Of a stretch of DNA of 64,000 nucleotides, positions 27,001 through 35,604 are shown piece after piece. Source of the DNA: DASXVU01 sp963732855 (lineage in GTDB: Archaea > Thermoplasmatota > Thermoplasmata > Methanomassiliicoccales > UBA472); NCBI GenBank assembly GCA_963732855.1, contig CAVTBB010000003.1:310001-374000 (forward strand). Direction: 5' to 3'. The notes beneath the pieces were generated by a model. It saw only the letters and a list, made by a program, of their open reading frames with translations. It did no database searches and was not told where the DNA came from. Each line of letters begins with the position of its first letter. Position 1 is the first letter of the stretch. The translations under genes were made by a program, and so were the position numbers.

Positions 27001-28240
27001 AGAACTTGTGGTTCAGTCTTGTGTAGCGATCGTCGATTGTATGGTAATCATTGCTCTCTGGCAGAGTATGATACCGCTTGAGCATGACCCCTAGGTGCTG
27101 CGATATTATCTGGATGCCTTCGGCGAGGGCCGATGAAACTGTTCCATAATTGACCATCGAACGGTTCGTGTGTATCGATCCATCGCCATCGATCAGTCCC
27201 GAGAGAAGTGCACTTAGCACATTCTTAGGTGATTGATAGAACTGCTCCGGGATCCTCTTGGTTGGAGCCTTCCACGACGAATCGATACCAAAAGTCTGAG
27301 CCAGATAGACATTCAGAGTCTTGCAATTTACACGTATTTGGAAAGCGGTCCCGACGTATCCCGGACCATTCGTGTGCACCGCGTTGTACGTTTTCGCCTC
27401 TATGGTGGCATCATAGCCGAAAGCCCTATCAAGAGCGTCTCTTACCCTCTCAACAACGCCATCTGACGTTGAGTAGAAATTAAAACGCCCAGCGCCACTG
27501 TAGTTTGCCTCGTACCATCCATCTGAAAGGAACTGACCAATGAGATAGGCAATGTCCTCATCCAAAAAGATCGTCCTGCCCTCATAGTCGGGAAGTCTTA
27601 CCGGGGAAAGATCATCTGGATAGGCCATCCGCATTACCACATGATCCTCAGCGGTAAGTTCACTTGCTGCCTTCCATTCATATTGCAATGAACGGTTGAT
27701 GACCTTTATCGGCTGGGATGGAGTGGCTGTAACCGTAACGCCACTTTCGAGAGTTATCTTGACGAGTTCCTTTTCAGGCATCTCGTAAAGCTCAGTGACC
27801 GGGCACTTTCCTGACTGGGTATAGACCAGATCACCGATATTCACATTCTCGATCGGGATCAGACCCCTCTCTGTGAGAACTCGAGTACCGGGGACGAAGC
27901 ATTCTCCAACGACCCTGGCGCTCTTCTTTGGAGCGGATTTTGAGGTTATCCCCAGGTCGTTCATGGCGTAGAGGATCCTGCGATGCACCGGCTTCAGACC
28001 GTCGCGCACATCCGGCAGCGCCCTGCCGACGATGACGCTCATGGCATAGTCGATGTAGCACTTCTTCATCTCGATCTCGATCGATTTCGGGACCACCTGG
28101 AAGCCCGCGTTCTTATCCTCGGGAACCAACAGAGCCGACGCAGGTTCGACCTGTGCTGGCACTGGCGTGATCTGCTCTTCCTCCTTCTCCGGCTCGATCT
28201 GTTCGGCGGGCTTGTTGTTCTGTTCTTCGTTGTCTGCCAT
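24086..28240 (-). CDS. gyrA: DNA gyrase subunit A containing an intein
   Basis: A 1,384-residue precursor. Residues 1-113 and 579-1384 are the GyrA extein (919 residues when spliced): winged-helix/tower region (GRALPDVRDGLKPVHRRIL), catalytic tyrosine in AAAMRYTECRL, and a C-terminal beta-pinwheel with a GyrA-box-like QQRRGGIG. Residues 114-578 are an intein. GyrA with GyrB introduces negative supercoils using ATP; the enzyme is bacterial-type, taken up by some Euryarchaeota. The pinwheel carries an acidic insertion (~1234-1272) before a second RRGGKG motif. The N-terminus has a ~50-residue acidic extension. It follows gyrB by 10 bp, so the two are one operon. Confidence 0.96.
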   Translation of the reverse strand: MADNEEQNNKPAEQIEPEKEEEQITPVPAQVEPASALLVPEDKNAGFQVVPKSIEIEMKKCYIDYAMSVIVGRALPDVRDGLKPVHRRILYAMNDLGITSKSAPKKSARVVGECFVPGTRVLTERGLIPIENVNIGDLVYTQSGKCPVTELYEMPEKELVKITLESGVTVTATPSQPIKVINRSLQYEWKAASELTAEDHVVMRMAYPDDLSPVRLPDYEGRTIFLDEDIAYLIGQFLSDGWYEANYSGAGRFNFYSTSDGVVERVRDALDRAFGYDATIEAKTYNAVHTNGPGYVGTAFQIRVNCKTLNVYLAQTFGIDSSWKAPTKRIPEQFYQSPKNVLSALLSGLIDGDGSIHTNRSMVNYGTVSSALAEGIQIISQHLGVMLKRYHTLPESNDYHTIDDRYTRLNHKFYALEASGRYSKVLSGLLNLACDEKRERLERIAVSEQKVVMFDQIPFAANAVFSELSRCHIGSGWYEDTEGSKFRAGIKFPDGTKIRYSSNLKDTNLGRTQIVDWGIQSKLQRIGSDLAPVLDEMLEKNLYFQKVERTEAAPKQKTYDMQVAGAHEFVANGILAHNCLGKYHPHGDTAVYDSMVRMAQTFSLRYPLVDGQGNFGSVDGDSAAAMRYTECRLQKTAEEMLADLDKETVDWVDNFDGSLKEPSVLPSKLPNLLVNGSSGIAVGMATNIPPHNLREVIDAIIYLADHPEAEVSDLMQFIKGPDFPTGGIIYGINGIVEAYQTGRGKIKVRARTIKEEVEGRQRIIVNEIPYQVNKATLIEAIAELVKDKKIEGITDLRDESDRDGMRIVIELRKDVMEEVILNQLFKHTQMEVTFGVINIALVDNQPKVLTLKEMMQHFLDYRVSVVTRRTQFELRQAQKRDHILQGLIKAVDLLDETIRIIRAAGSPEEARLGLIEFLVIDEEQAKAILDLTLRKLTGLELVALRAEYMEIEKLVRELEAILASRERIVGIVKSEELEMREKYGDERKTEIVANALDFDIEDLIPNEDMVVMGTSDGYIKRIPLDTYKQQRRGGIGLIGMETKEEDNVTDMFVTLTHNRLMFITNLGRVYVLKAWQLPVGGRHSKGKPIVNLLPKLEEGEKVVKTLPVKEIGGDNYLVFATKKGTIKKTPLEAYVNVRSSGIIAVGLEEGDELVDTKLTDGTKEIILATANGRAIRFNEKDVRPMGRPAHGVRGIRLGEGDRVVSMAIVTQDAKLLTITENGFGKISIVGKRGVTEEAGTEGQAESEELAEEEIEEPEETEEACEEEIPGAEPRDEYRKTRRGGKGVKAIKVCERNGKVLAVLEVSEEDEIILASNKGNIIRFPASDFRVLGRVTMGVRAKRLEEGEKVIAVARLIGRGEERMVEETEAKGDSLRVEGGEEGEE
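26507..27901 (-). other. GyrA intein with LAGLIDADG endonuclease motifs (465 aa)
   Basis: The intein interrupts GyrA between VVGE and CLGKYHPHGDT. It begins with the nucleophile Cys in CFVPGTRVLT, ends in AHN, and the +1 residue is Cys. Endonuclease motifs are LIGQFLSDGW (intein residues 120-129) and LLSGLIDGDGS (232-242). The block B position usually TxxH reads TPSQ, so the His is replaced by Gln. Splicing is expected from the ends but not certain because of that change. The insertion lies a few residues before the catalytic tyrosine region. Confidence 0.93.
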
Positions 28241-28250
28241 TTAGCTCACC

Positions 28251-30683
28251 TCACACGTCCAGGTTTTCTACTTCTTTGGCATGAGCCATGATATATTCCC
28301 GCCTAGGTTCCACGGCGTCTCCCATGAGCACAGTGAACATCTCGTCCGCTTTGACGGCATCATCGATCGTGACATGCTTCATCACCCGGGTGGCCGGGTC
28401 CATGGTCGTCTCCCAGAGCTGGTGCGGGTTCATCTCACCCAGACCTTTGTACCTCTGGGCGTTCGCCCCCTTGCCCATCTCCTCGACCGCCTTCTGCATA
28501 TCCTGCTCGGTGTAAACGTAAACTTCCTTCTGGCCGCGGTAGACCTTATAGAGAGGCGGCTGTGCCACATAGATGTAGCCGTTCTCGACCAACGGCTTCA
28601 TGTAGCGGTAGAAAAGGGTCAGCAGCAGCGTCCGGATATGCGCCCCATCGACATCGGCATCGGTCATGATGATGACCCGATGGTACCTCGCCTTGGCCAG
28701 GTCGAACTCGGTTCCTATGTTGGTTCCGAGCGCCGTGATCAGGTCGCGGATGGCGCCGCTCTTGAGCAGCTTGTCCATCCTCGCTTTCTCGACGTTCAGG
28801 ATCTTGCCACGCAAGGGCAGGATGGCCTGGAACTCACGGTTGCGGCCCTGCTTGGCGCTGTTGTGGACGAAGACGCCGGATGCCAGGGCGAAGTTGTGAG
28901 TTTCAGGAACCTCAATGTCGAAGACGTCCATCATCTCGGATAATGGTTCGACAGCTACCACCTTATGGTTCCAGTAGGAGATCACTTCCTCTAGCTGGCC
29001 TTCAATGAAGGTCGGCTCGATCGATTCAGCAAATGAGAGCCATTCGCTGCTGTTGGGGTTCCAGATCCTCGATGAGGATTTGAACTCCTCACCGCAGAAA
29101 GGCATGAGCGAGTCTCCTTCGACCAGGTCTCTTGCCATCCGGTACCTCCCACTCCGGGTCATGAAAAGATGGTCTGGCGTGCATCGGATGCTTTCTCCGT
29201 TATCGAGAGTGACCTCTACAACCTCTGCCATCGACCTAGTCATTCTCGGCTCAGTGATCTTCTCAGCACCAATGTTACCGTCCTTGCCGATCGTAAAACA
29301 GAAATTTTCCTTGCCGGCAGCGTGTTCCGCGACAAGTTCCACGAAGCTCAGAGAGCGGCCGTCCGCCAGCGCCACCTTCGTATCGCCAGAGAAGCATCCC
29401 CCTGCAGAATCTCCCTCGACGATATAGATCTCACACTTGGCCGGGTCGCGCTCGGCGCAATCGGCCAGCTTCCCCGGCAATGCCGCAGACTCCAGGAAGC
29501 CTTTCCTCCGGGTAAGGTCGCGAGCTTTCCGTGCAGCTTCCCTCGCCGCAGATGCCAATATTGACCTTTCGACGCATATCTCAGCGACCTTCGGGTTCTC
29601 GCCCAGGAACTCCTTCAGCTTGGCACTTAGGACGGAATCGACGATGCCCCTGATCTCCGAGTTGCCCAGCTTGGTCTTGGTCTGGCCCTCGAACTGCGGC
29701 TCCGGCACCTTGAGACTGAGGATGGTCGTGAGACCCTCACGAACGTCGTCACCGGTCAACCCTTCGTCCGCCTCCTTGATGAACTTGTACTCCTTGGCGT
29801 AATCGTTCATCGTTCTCGTCAGAGCAGAGCGGAACCCGTTCACGTGGGAGCCGCCCTCAATGGTGTTGATGTTGTTGACGAACGAGTAGAACGCCTCGCT
29901 GTAGGCGTCCGTGTACTGCATCGCCACCTCGACGATGACGTTGTCCTTCTCGGCGATCAGGTAGATCGGCTTCTCGTGCAGCGCAGTCTTGTTCTTGTTG
30001 ATCGACTGGACGAACTCGACGATGCCGCCCTCGTAGTGGAATTTCTCCTCGTGGCCGTTCCTCGTGTCCTTGAAGAGGATGGCCACATTCTTGTTCAGGA
30101 ACGCCAGGTCTTTCAGGCGGGATGCTAGCACCTCGTCGTCGAAGTTGCGGTCCGGGAAGATCTCCGGGTCCGGCATGAAGGTGATCGTGGTACCGGTATC
30201 GGCCGCCTCACCCACCACCTCCAGTGGTTGTGACAGTATTCCGCGCTCGCAGCGCATGAGCCATTCCTTGCCCTCACGACGGACGCGCACCTCGAGCCAC
30301 TCCGATAACGCGTTCACGACCGACATGCCGACGCCGTGCAGTCCGCCGGAGACCTTGTATGACTTGCGGTCGAACTTGCCGCCGGCGTGCAGAGTGGTCA
30401 ATACCATCTCGACCGCTGGCTTGTTGTACTTGGGGAGGATGCCGGTGGGAATACCCCTTCCGTCATCTGCGACGGAACAGCTGCCGTCCGGGTTTATCGT
30501 GACCTCGATGCGGGAACAAAACCCCTGCATCGCCTCATCGATGCTGTTGTCCACGATCTCGTACACCAGATGGTGCAATCCGCGCGTATCGGTGCTCCCG
30601 ATGTACATACCTGGCCGCTTTCGAACGGCTTGAAGGCCCTCGAGCACTTGGATGCTCTCGGCCGTATAGCTAGTATCCTCCAT
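28251..30683 (-). CDS. gyrB: DNA gyrase subunit B containing a mini-intein
   Basis: An 810-residue precursor; the spliced form is 631 residues, normal for GyrB. GHKL ATPase motifs are YEIVDNSIDEA, DDGRGIPTG and GLHGVGMSVVNALS. The TOPRIM domain has EGDSAGG, cut by the intein, and later DADVDGAHIRTLL. It hydrolyses ATP to drive strand passage by GyrA. A TATA-like ttttaaataa lies about 100 bp upstream. It is the first gene of the gyrB-gyrA operon and divergent from thiC. Confidence 0.96.
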   Translation of the reverse strand: MEDTSYTAESIQVLEGLQAVRKRPGMYIGSTDTRGLHHLVYEIVDNSIDEAMQGFCSRIEVTINPDGSCSVADDGRGIPTGILPKYNKPAVEMVLTTLHAGGKFDRKSYKVSGGLHGVGMSVVNALSEWLEVRVRREGKEWLMRCERGILSQPLEVVGEAADTGTTITFMPDPEIFPDRNFDDEVLASRLKDLAFLNKNVAILFKDTRNGHEEKFHYEGGIVEFVQSINKNKTALHEKPIYLIAEKDNVIVEVAMQYTDAYSEAFYSFVNNINTIEGGSHVNGFRSALTRTMNDYAKEYKFIKEADEGLTGDDVREGLTTILSLKVPEPQFEGQTKTKLGNSEIRGIVDSVLSAKLKEFLGENPKVAEICVERSILASAAREAARKARDLTRRKGFLESAALPGKLADCAERDPAKCEIYIVEGDSAGGCFSGDTKVALADGRSLSFVELVAEHAAGKENFCFTIGKDGNIGAEKITEPRMTRSMAEVVEVTLDNGESIRCTPDHLFMTRSGRYRMARDLVEGDSLMPFCGEEFKSSSRIWNPNSSEWLSFAESIEPTFIEGQLEEVISYWNHKVVAVEPLSEMMDVFDIEVPETHNFALASGVFVHNSAKQGRNREFQAILPLRGKILNVEKARMDKLLKSGAIRDLITALGTNIGTEFDLAKARYHRVIIMTDADVDGAHIRTLLLTLFYRYMKPLVENGYIYVAQPPLYKVYRGQKEVYVYTEQDMQKAVEEMGKGANAQRYKGLGEMNPHQLWETTMDPATRVMKHVTIDDAVKADEMFTVLMGDAVEPRREYIMAHAKEVENLDV
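28860..29396 (-). other. GyrB mini-intein (179 aa)
   Basis: Inserted between EGDSAGG and SAKQGRNREF, the site used by several known GyrB inteins. It begins CFSGDTKVAL, has block B CTPDHLF with the usual His, block F DVFDIEVPETHNF, and ends VFVHN with Ser at +1. It is too short for an endonuclease domain, so it splices but should not be mobile on its own. Confidence 0.93.
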
Positions 30684-30780
30684 AATTTCAACTCCTATGA
30701 ACCAGTCAACCTGAACGTTTTTGATCTATCTCGACTACGATTCCGTGCACTGGGAAAGGTAGTCGTCTCCCATCCTTCTG

Positions 30781-30790
30781 TTATTTAAAA
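30781..30790 (-). promoter_or_regulatory. TATA-like box for gyrB
   Basis: On the minus strand the sequence reads ttttaaataa. It is about 100 bp before the gyrB ATG, so the leader would be about 70-75 nt. It lies only 25 bp from the thiC TATA-like box on the other strand. Confidence 0.4.
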
Positions 30791-30806
30791 CATAATGGCA
30801 TCGCGG

Positions 30807-30815
30807 TATTTAAAC
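30807..30815 (+). promoter_or_regulatory. TATA-like box for thiC
   Basis: tatttaaac lies about 140 bp upstream of the chosen thiC start, implying a leader of about 110 nt. I looked for TPP-riboswitch core motifs (CTGAGA, ACCTGAT) in that leader and found none. A short CCGG...CCGG hairpin could form just before the start. Confidence 0.4.
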
Positions 30816-30953
30816 AATCGCCTCGTCTGGCTATGGTCAGAAAAATGGGTCTAGAATTGGCACGCTTTGGGGCATCGTTCCACACGGATGAGGACGCCAG
30901 TTTGCGAAGAGTCCGGGGAAATGTCTTTTAGACCGGAGCGGGTTTGCCGGAAC

Positions 30954-32228
30954 ATGACGATCATGGAGGCTGCCACGGGCGGTCTGACCGAGGAGATCAG
31001 GGCGGTCGCCGCGAACGAAAGGATGGACCCAGAGAAGGTCAGAAGGCTCGTCGCCTCCGGCCGGGTGGTCATCCCGCTCAACCCGATACACGGTGCGGCA
31101 GCATGCGGCATCGGCGAAGGCCTCCGGGTCAAGGTGAACGTCAATCTCGGCACTTCAAGGGACATAGTGAACGTCGAAGAGGAGCTGGCCAAGGCCAAGC
31201 TTGCAGTCCGCTATGGCGCGGATGCGATCATGGACCTGAGCACCGGCGGGGATATCGACGCCATACGGCGCCGCATCATCAAGGAGACGCCGGTCCCGAT
31301 CGGCACCGTCCCGATCTACCAGGAAGGGCTCCGCGCCGCCCGCCGGAGCGCGGTCGTGGATATGGACGAGGACGATATCTTCAACGGTATCGAGAAGCAC
31401 GCCAAGGACGGCGTGGACTTCATGACCGTCCATTGCGGGATCACCAGGCAGAGCGTGGATCGGTTGAAGCACTCCGACCGGATCACCGACGTGGTCTCCC
31501 GTGGCGGGTCGTTCCTGGTGGCGTGGATCCTCCACAACGAAAAGGAGAACCCCCTCTATCAGAGGTTCGACTATCTGCTGGAGATGGCCAGGAAGTACGA
31601 GTTCGCTCTGTCATTGGGCGACGGCCTGCGGCCAGGATGCCTCCACGACGCAAGTGATGGCGCCCAGATATCCGAGCTCATCATCTTGGGAGAACTGGTC
31701 AAGCGGGCACGGAAGGCCGGCGTGCAGACCATGGTCGAGGGACCAGGCCACGTGCCGATGGACCAGATCGCGGCCAACGTCCGCATGCAGAAGACCATCT
31801 GTGACGGCGCCCCGTTCTACGTGCTGGGGCCGTTGGTCACCGACATTGCTCCCGGATACGATCACATAACGGGGGCGATAGGAGGGGCCATCGCCGCGTT
31901 CAGCGGCGCCGACTTCCTATGCTATGTCACTCCCGCCGAACATCTTGGCCTGCCGGACCTGGACGATGTCAAGGAAGGGCTCATCGCCTCGAAGATTGCC
32001 GCCCACGCGGCCGATATCGCCCGGGGCATCGACACCGACAGGGACGACCGCATGGCCCGGGCCCGCAAAGCCTTGGACTGGGAAGGCATGTTCACCGAAT
32101 CCCTGGACCCGGAAAAGGCCCGCCGTTACCGGTCGCGGGGGAAGACCGAGCAGAAGGACGGTTGCTCGATGTGCGGCGATGTGTGCGCCATGAAGATCGT
32201 GGGAGAATACCTGAAAAAGGACCTATGA
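30954..32228 (+). CDS. thiC: Phosphomethylpyrimidine synthase
   Basis: A 424-residue radical-SAM enzyme that rearranges AIR to the HMP-phosphate moiety of thiamine. It starts MTIMEAATGGLTEEI, the typical archaeal ThiC start; a longer reading frame upstream lacks similarity. Motifs include VVIPLNPIH, KVNVNLGTS, GADAIMDLSTGG, EGPGHVPMDQI and the C-terminal iron-sulfur cysteines CSMCGDVC. Its substrate AIR is the product of PurM, also in this window. It is divergent from gyrB, and tRNA-Thr follows it 12 bp later on the other strand. Confidence 0.95.
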   Translation: MTIMEAATGGLTEEIRAVAANERMDPEKVRRLVASGRVVIPLNPIHGAAACGIGEGLRVKVNVNLGTSRDIVNVEEELAKAKLAVRYGADAIMDLSTGGDIDAIRRRIIKETPVPIGTVPIYQEGLRAARRSAVVDMDEDDIFNGIEKHAKDGVDFMTVHCGITRQSVDRLKHSDRITDVVSRGGSFLVAWILHNEKENPLYQRFDYLLEMARKYEFALSLGDGLRPGCLHDASDGAQISELIILGELVKRARKAGVQTMVEGPGHVPMDQIAANVRMQKTICDGAPFYVLGPLVTDIAPGYDHITGAIGGAIAAFSGADFLCYVTPAEHLGLPDLDDVKEGLIASKIAAHAADIARGIDTDRDDRMARARKALDWEGMFTESLDPEKARRYRSRGKTEQKDGCSMCGDVCAMKIVGEYLKKDL

Positions 32229-32240
32229 TCGGGAGAAGAT

Positions 32241-32314
32241 GGAGCCACCGAGGGGAATCGAACCCCCAACCTAGTGATTACGAATCACTCGCCCCGCCAT
32301 TAGGCTACGGTGGC
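32241..32314 (-). tRNA. tRNA-Thr (CGT), CCA encoded
   Basis: A minus-strand cloverleaf. The acceptor stem is GCCACCG/CGGTGGC with discriminator T followed by an encoded CCA. The anticodon stem AGTGA/TCACT closes TTCGTAA, giving anticodon CGT for codon ACG. The T arm is GGGGG-TTCGATT-CCCCT. No intron is seen. Confidence 0.95.
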
Positions 32315-32429
32315 ACTGGTTTCCCAACAAATGTTCCCATCATTTAAAGGTTTCTTAGAACCGCCAGATTTATTGCGACCCCTGAACTGACATGTCCTCG
32401 TGTCCATGAGACTTCAACGCTTGGCAAAA

Positions 32430-32438
32430 CGATTTAAG
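32430..32438 (+). promoter_or_regulatory. TATA-like box for the DUF835 gene
   Basis: cgatttaag lies about 30-38 bp before the TTG at 32468, so transcription would start near 32460 and the mRNA would be nearly leaderless. Confidence 0.4.
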
Positions 32439-32467
32439 CGCTCCGGCTCATGTTTCCCTGATCTAAA

Positions 32468-33508
32468 TTGCTGCCTCAGTTCGGAATCTCGCCTGGCGTC
32501 CTGATCGAGCAGCGACGCGGTGGCCAATCGTCCCTCAAATCGCTCTTGGACAGGATGAAGGTCGAGCATTTCACCGGCTATCTGATCACCGGGATGACGC
32601 TGGATGGAGATACCACGAACGGCGTCATCGCCGTCGAGGCGGGAAAGGCTGTTCTGGCCCTCTATGCCTTCAGGCCTTCTGGCAACAACAGCGTGGAAAT
32701 GATGTACCGGGGTGAAAGGGCGATCGAGTTCACCTGCGGTGATGCGCTGTGCCCCGAATCGCAGCTCGAACTGCATGCATTGAAGGACCTGAAGGAGGTC
32801 CGGAAGAACATCGGCGAGAGCAGGGACGGCGTCGACCTCCCCCGGTTCCTGGAGAACTTCTACCACGACCGGTTGGAGACCCCCGTTCATCAGCCTGAGC
32901 CGACATCGCCGGAGAAGCCCCGCGACCTTTCGCCGCCGGCCCCCCGAAAGGATTCGCTCGATTCGATCAAGAACACGATCGTCCAATACCACAAGAGGAA
33001 TTCGGAGCGGAACGCCAGAAAGGGCGGATACCACGAGCTGGAGATAGACATCGTTGAAGGAGAGTCGTACCTGGTCGAGGAACAGAGCCGGGAGTTCTCC
33101 TACGGGATATTCGCTTCCATGGTCGAGGACGGCTATAAAGGGATCGGGATCACCCGGGTCAACCCCCGTCTGCTCCGGTCGAAGATCGAGGGAGCGAAGC
33201 CACGGATGCTTTGGCTGACAGACCACGAATCTGCCAGCGAGGAGACCATCCCACCGTCGCTGGAGAAGATCATGGTCGTCCTGGAGGAGTTCATCCTCAA
33301 GAACGAGATGAGCGTGGTCCTGGTCGATGACCTGCAGTACCTGATCAGCTGCAACACCTTCGAGGGCGCCGTCCGCTTCATCCGCAATCTGGTGGACAAG
33401 ATATCGGAGCGTTCCGCGGTCTTCCTGCTTTCGGTGGACCCGAACTCCCTCAACGCCCAGGAGCGTTCGATCCTGGAACGGGAGATGCGCGTTATCCGCG
33501 ACCGTTAA
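32468..33508 (+). CDS. DUF2226-like / DUF835 two-domain protein
   Basis: A 346-residue soluble protein. The N-terminal ~140 residues resemble DUF2226 (a roadblock-like or PilZ-like sensor fold is suspected; GYLITGMTLDG...VIAVEAGKAVLALY). A proline-rich linker (~140-170) follows. Residues ~195-346 are a DUF835 domain: SYLVEEQSREFSYGIF, GIGITRVNPRLL, MLWLTDHES and VVLVDDLQYLISCNTFEGAV. DUF835 is RecA-like in pattern but has no P-loop, and is common in Thermoplasmata signalling proteins. The TTG start fits the promoter; an ATG at residue 30 is the alternative. Confidence 0.75.
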   Translation: MLPQFGISPGVLIEQRRGGQSSLKSLLDRMKVEHFTGYLITGMTLDGDTTNGVIAVEAGKAVLALYAFRPSGNNSVEMMYRGERAIEFTCGDALCPESQLELHALKDLKEVRKNIGESRDGVDLPRFLENFYHDRLETPVHQPEPTSPEKPRDLSPPAPRKDSLDSIKNTIVQYHKRNSERNARKGGYHELEIDIVEGESYLVEEQSREFSYGIFASMVEDGYKGIGITRVNPRLLRSKIEGAKPRMLWLTDHESASEETIPPSLEKIMVVLEEFILKNEMSVVLVDDLQYLISCNTFEGAVRFIRNLVDKISERSAVFLLSVDPNSLNAQERSILEREMRVIRDR

Positions 33509-33535
33509 GATGGTGATAAAAAAACAAGCGCACCA

Positions 33536-34612
33536 TCAGATGCGCTTCATCTCTGCCTTGAACTCAATCAGACGGTCCAGCGTCTCTTCGTACTTCTCGC
33601 GCTTCATCGCCATACCGGCGTCCTTGAGTATCTTGACCATGACCGAAACGTCCTTGCCGTCTGCCTTCGAATCAAGCAGTGTGCTCTTTGCCTTCCTCAT
33701 CTCGCTCTTGAGCACTTCCGGCAACGTCTTCATGATGTCCTCGCGGCCCTTCCGTGAGAGAATCCCCATCATGCTCCAGTCACCACGTTCGCCTGCCTCC
33801 TGCGCCTCCTTGAGCAGGTTCCTGGCCTCTCTGACGTCGACGTAGAACCGTTCCGAGTTCTGCACCAGTTTTCCGAGCGACTCGCAGATGTCGTGCGCCT
33901 CGATGTACTTCCCGGTGACCTTCTCGGCCGTCTTGCGGCCGTTCTTCGACTCGTCCAGCGCTGCCTGGAGCTCTCCCTGGGCCATCTTCTCCCGCATGTT
34001 CTTGATCGATTCGGACATCTCAGAGGTGTCGCCGCCCATGGACCTGGCCACTTCGATCAGCTTGTCCATATGCTCCACGTCGCGGGTGAGCCTTTCCTCG
34101 ATCGCGAACCTCACCGTTGAGCGGCAATCCTTGACGCATTGCACTGCGGTGGCTATGTCCTTCTGCTTTCCGGCGCGCACAGCCTTGTCGATCAGGCGCC
34201 TGCATTCGGCGGTATCGATGTCGTGGTCCTTGGCCATCGCCATCAGCGGTTTGACCTCTGCGACGAGGATCGGGAACTGCTTCTTCAGCTCCTCGTTCTG
34301 TTCCGCCTCGATGCGGGCCAATTCTTTCTGGTTCTCCAGCTCTTTCTCCCGCTCCTTCTGTTCCTGCTTCGCCTGTTCCTCATCTTCGATGACGACCTCG
34401 AACTTGGCGCCGCAGGACGGGCACTCCTCACTTTCGACTGGAATCATCTTGCCGCAATCGGGGCATTCTGATTCGGACACCTCTTCGATGACGAACTCGA
34501 CCCCGCACTTGGGGCATTTCGTTGCGTCTCCGGCGATGTGAGTGCCGCACTCTGGGCAGTCGAACTCAAACGATTCCTTTTCCTTCTCTTTAGATGAAGT
34601 CGAACTTGCCAT
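33536..34612 (-). CDS. Double zinc-ribbon protein with helical repeats
   Basis: A 358-residue soluble protein. Two zinc ribbons lie near the N-terminus (CPECG...CPKCG ~19-36; CPDCG...CPSCG ~50-67). A charged coiled coil (~80-115) and a long all-helical region without P-loop or membrane segment follow. The helical part looks like TPR-less bundle sequence (AKDHDIDTAECRRLIDKAVRAG). The same zinc-ribbon motif recurs in the proteins at 17033 and 21969. No enzymatic role can be given; a scaffold or regulatory adaptor is likely. It is convergent with the DUF835 gene, 27 bp apart. Confidence 0.75.
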   Translation of the reverse strand: MASSTSSKEKEKESFEFDCPECGTHIAGDATKCPKCGVEFVIEEVSESECPDCGKMIPVESEECPSCGAKFEVVIEDEEQAKQEQKEREKELENQKELARIEAEQNEELKKQFPILVAEVKPLMAMAKDHDIDTAECRRLIDKAVRAGKQKDIATAVQCVKDCRSTVRFAIEERLTRDVEHMDKLIEVARSMGGDTSEMSESIKNMREKMAQGELQAALDESKNGRKTAEKVTGKYIEAHDICESLGKLVQNSERFYVDVREARNLLKEAQEAGERGDWSMMGILSRKGREDIMKTLPEVLKSEMRKAKSTLLDSKADGKDVSVMVKILKDAGMAMKREKYEETLDRLIEFKAEMKRI

Positions 34613-34699
34613 CGAACCACGACTCGACTGCTATGACCTATCGGATTACCCTCAGGTTATTTATTGCTGTTCATCTGGTTGCTCAACATGAGAACATGT

Positions 34700-35500
34700 T
34701 CAGCCGTCAAACTCCGCCCGCATGGCCACCGCGTCCTCTACCGGTGCGGGGGTCTCGCAGATGACGGTGCACTCTTGGGAGAGCCCGCGTAGCGATGGTA
34801 CCAGCAGCGAGAAGTCCGGGTCCCTGGTACTGAGCGGCAGGTGCCGCTTCTCCCCTGCCTTGGTATACTCGATGCAGCTGTAGTGGCAATGCAGGTTCCC
34901 GGGGCATATCGAGATCAGTTCATCGACCACCTTCCGGAAGTCGTCCTGGGTGCGGAGTGAGCCGGCGTACCGGGCGTGGATATGAGCAAAATCGACCACT
35001 GGCTGCACACCTTTCAGTGCGCGGACCACGGTGCCGATCTCCCCCAGGGTGCCCCAGGTGCTGGCCCGGCCCATGGTCTCCAGGCCGAGCACGACGTCCA
35101 AGCCTTCCTCGGACATCTGGTCCAGGCACTCGGACAGGCCCTGGATGACCGCCCTGGTGGCTATCTCCGGTTCCTTCCCAGCGTAGGTGGCGGCGTGGAC
35201 CACGATGATCCCTGCCCCGGCCTTGGATGCCACACGGGCGGTGCGCATGATCCACTCCTTGCTCTTTTCGTACGTCTCCGGGACCGAATTGAGACTGATG
35301 TAGTAGGGGGCGTGGGCGCTCAACCGGACATCCAGCTCCTCCGCCTTTCTTCGAATGGCATCGGCACGCTCGTCGCTCATTTTCACCTGGCGGCCGAACT
35401 GAAGCTCCAAGGCGTCCAAGCCCGCCTTTCGGACCAGCTCGACGGCGTTAGCCCCATCCTTCGCGCCCTCCGGATATCCCGCCGGACCAAACCTGACCAT
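34700..35500 (-). CDS. nfo: Endonuclease IV-type AP endonuclease (TIM barrel)
   Basis: A 266-residue TIM-barrel protein with metal-ligand motifs of the endonuclease IV family: LSAHAPYYISL, IVVHAATYAG, VLGLETMGR, PVVDFAHIHAR, LHCHYS and VICETP. These supply the His/Glu/Asp residues of the trinuclear zinc site. The enzyme cuts DNA 5' to abasic sites in base excision repair. A xylose isomerase-like role remains possible because the families share the fold. The OGG glycosylase at 36853, which makes such sites, is close by. It is divergent from the adenosine-specific kinase gene. Confidence 0.85.
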   Translation of the reverse strand: MVRFGPAGYPEGAKDGANAVELVRKAGLDALELQFGRQVKMSDERADAIRRKAEELDVRLSAHAPYYISLNSVPETYEKSKEWIMRTARVASKAGAGIIVVHAATYAGKEPEIATRAVIQGLSECLDQMSEEGLDVVLGLETMGRASTWGTLGEIGTVVRALKGVQPVVDFAHIHARYAGSLRTQDDFRKVVDELISICPGNLHCHYSCIEYTKAGEKRHLPLSTRDPDFSLLVPSLRGLSQECTVICETPAPVEDAVAMRAEFDG

Positions 35501-35604
35501 GCCAACGGCATCGCCTCAGGCCGATATATGGTTTGACCCAATGTGGTGCGGCGGGGCTCAAAAAGGCTATCTAATGGTAACTCCGTAATATCTCTGGAGC
35601 GGAA

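Noticed and set aside
30816..30953. TPP riboswitch before thiC
   Set aside because: The ~110-nt leader lacks the CTGAGA and ACCTGAT core motifs, so no riboswitch is called.
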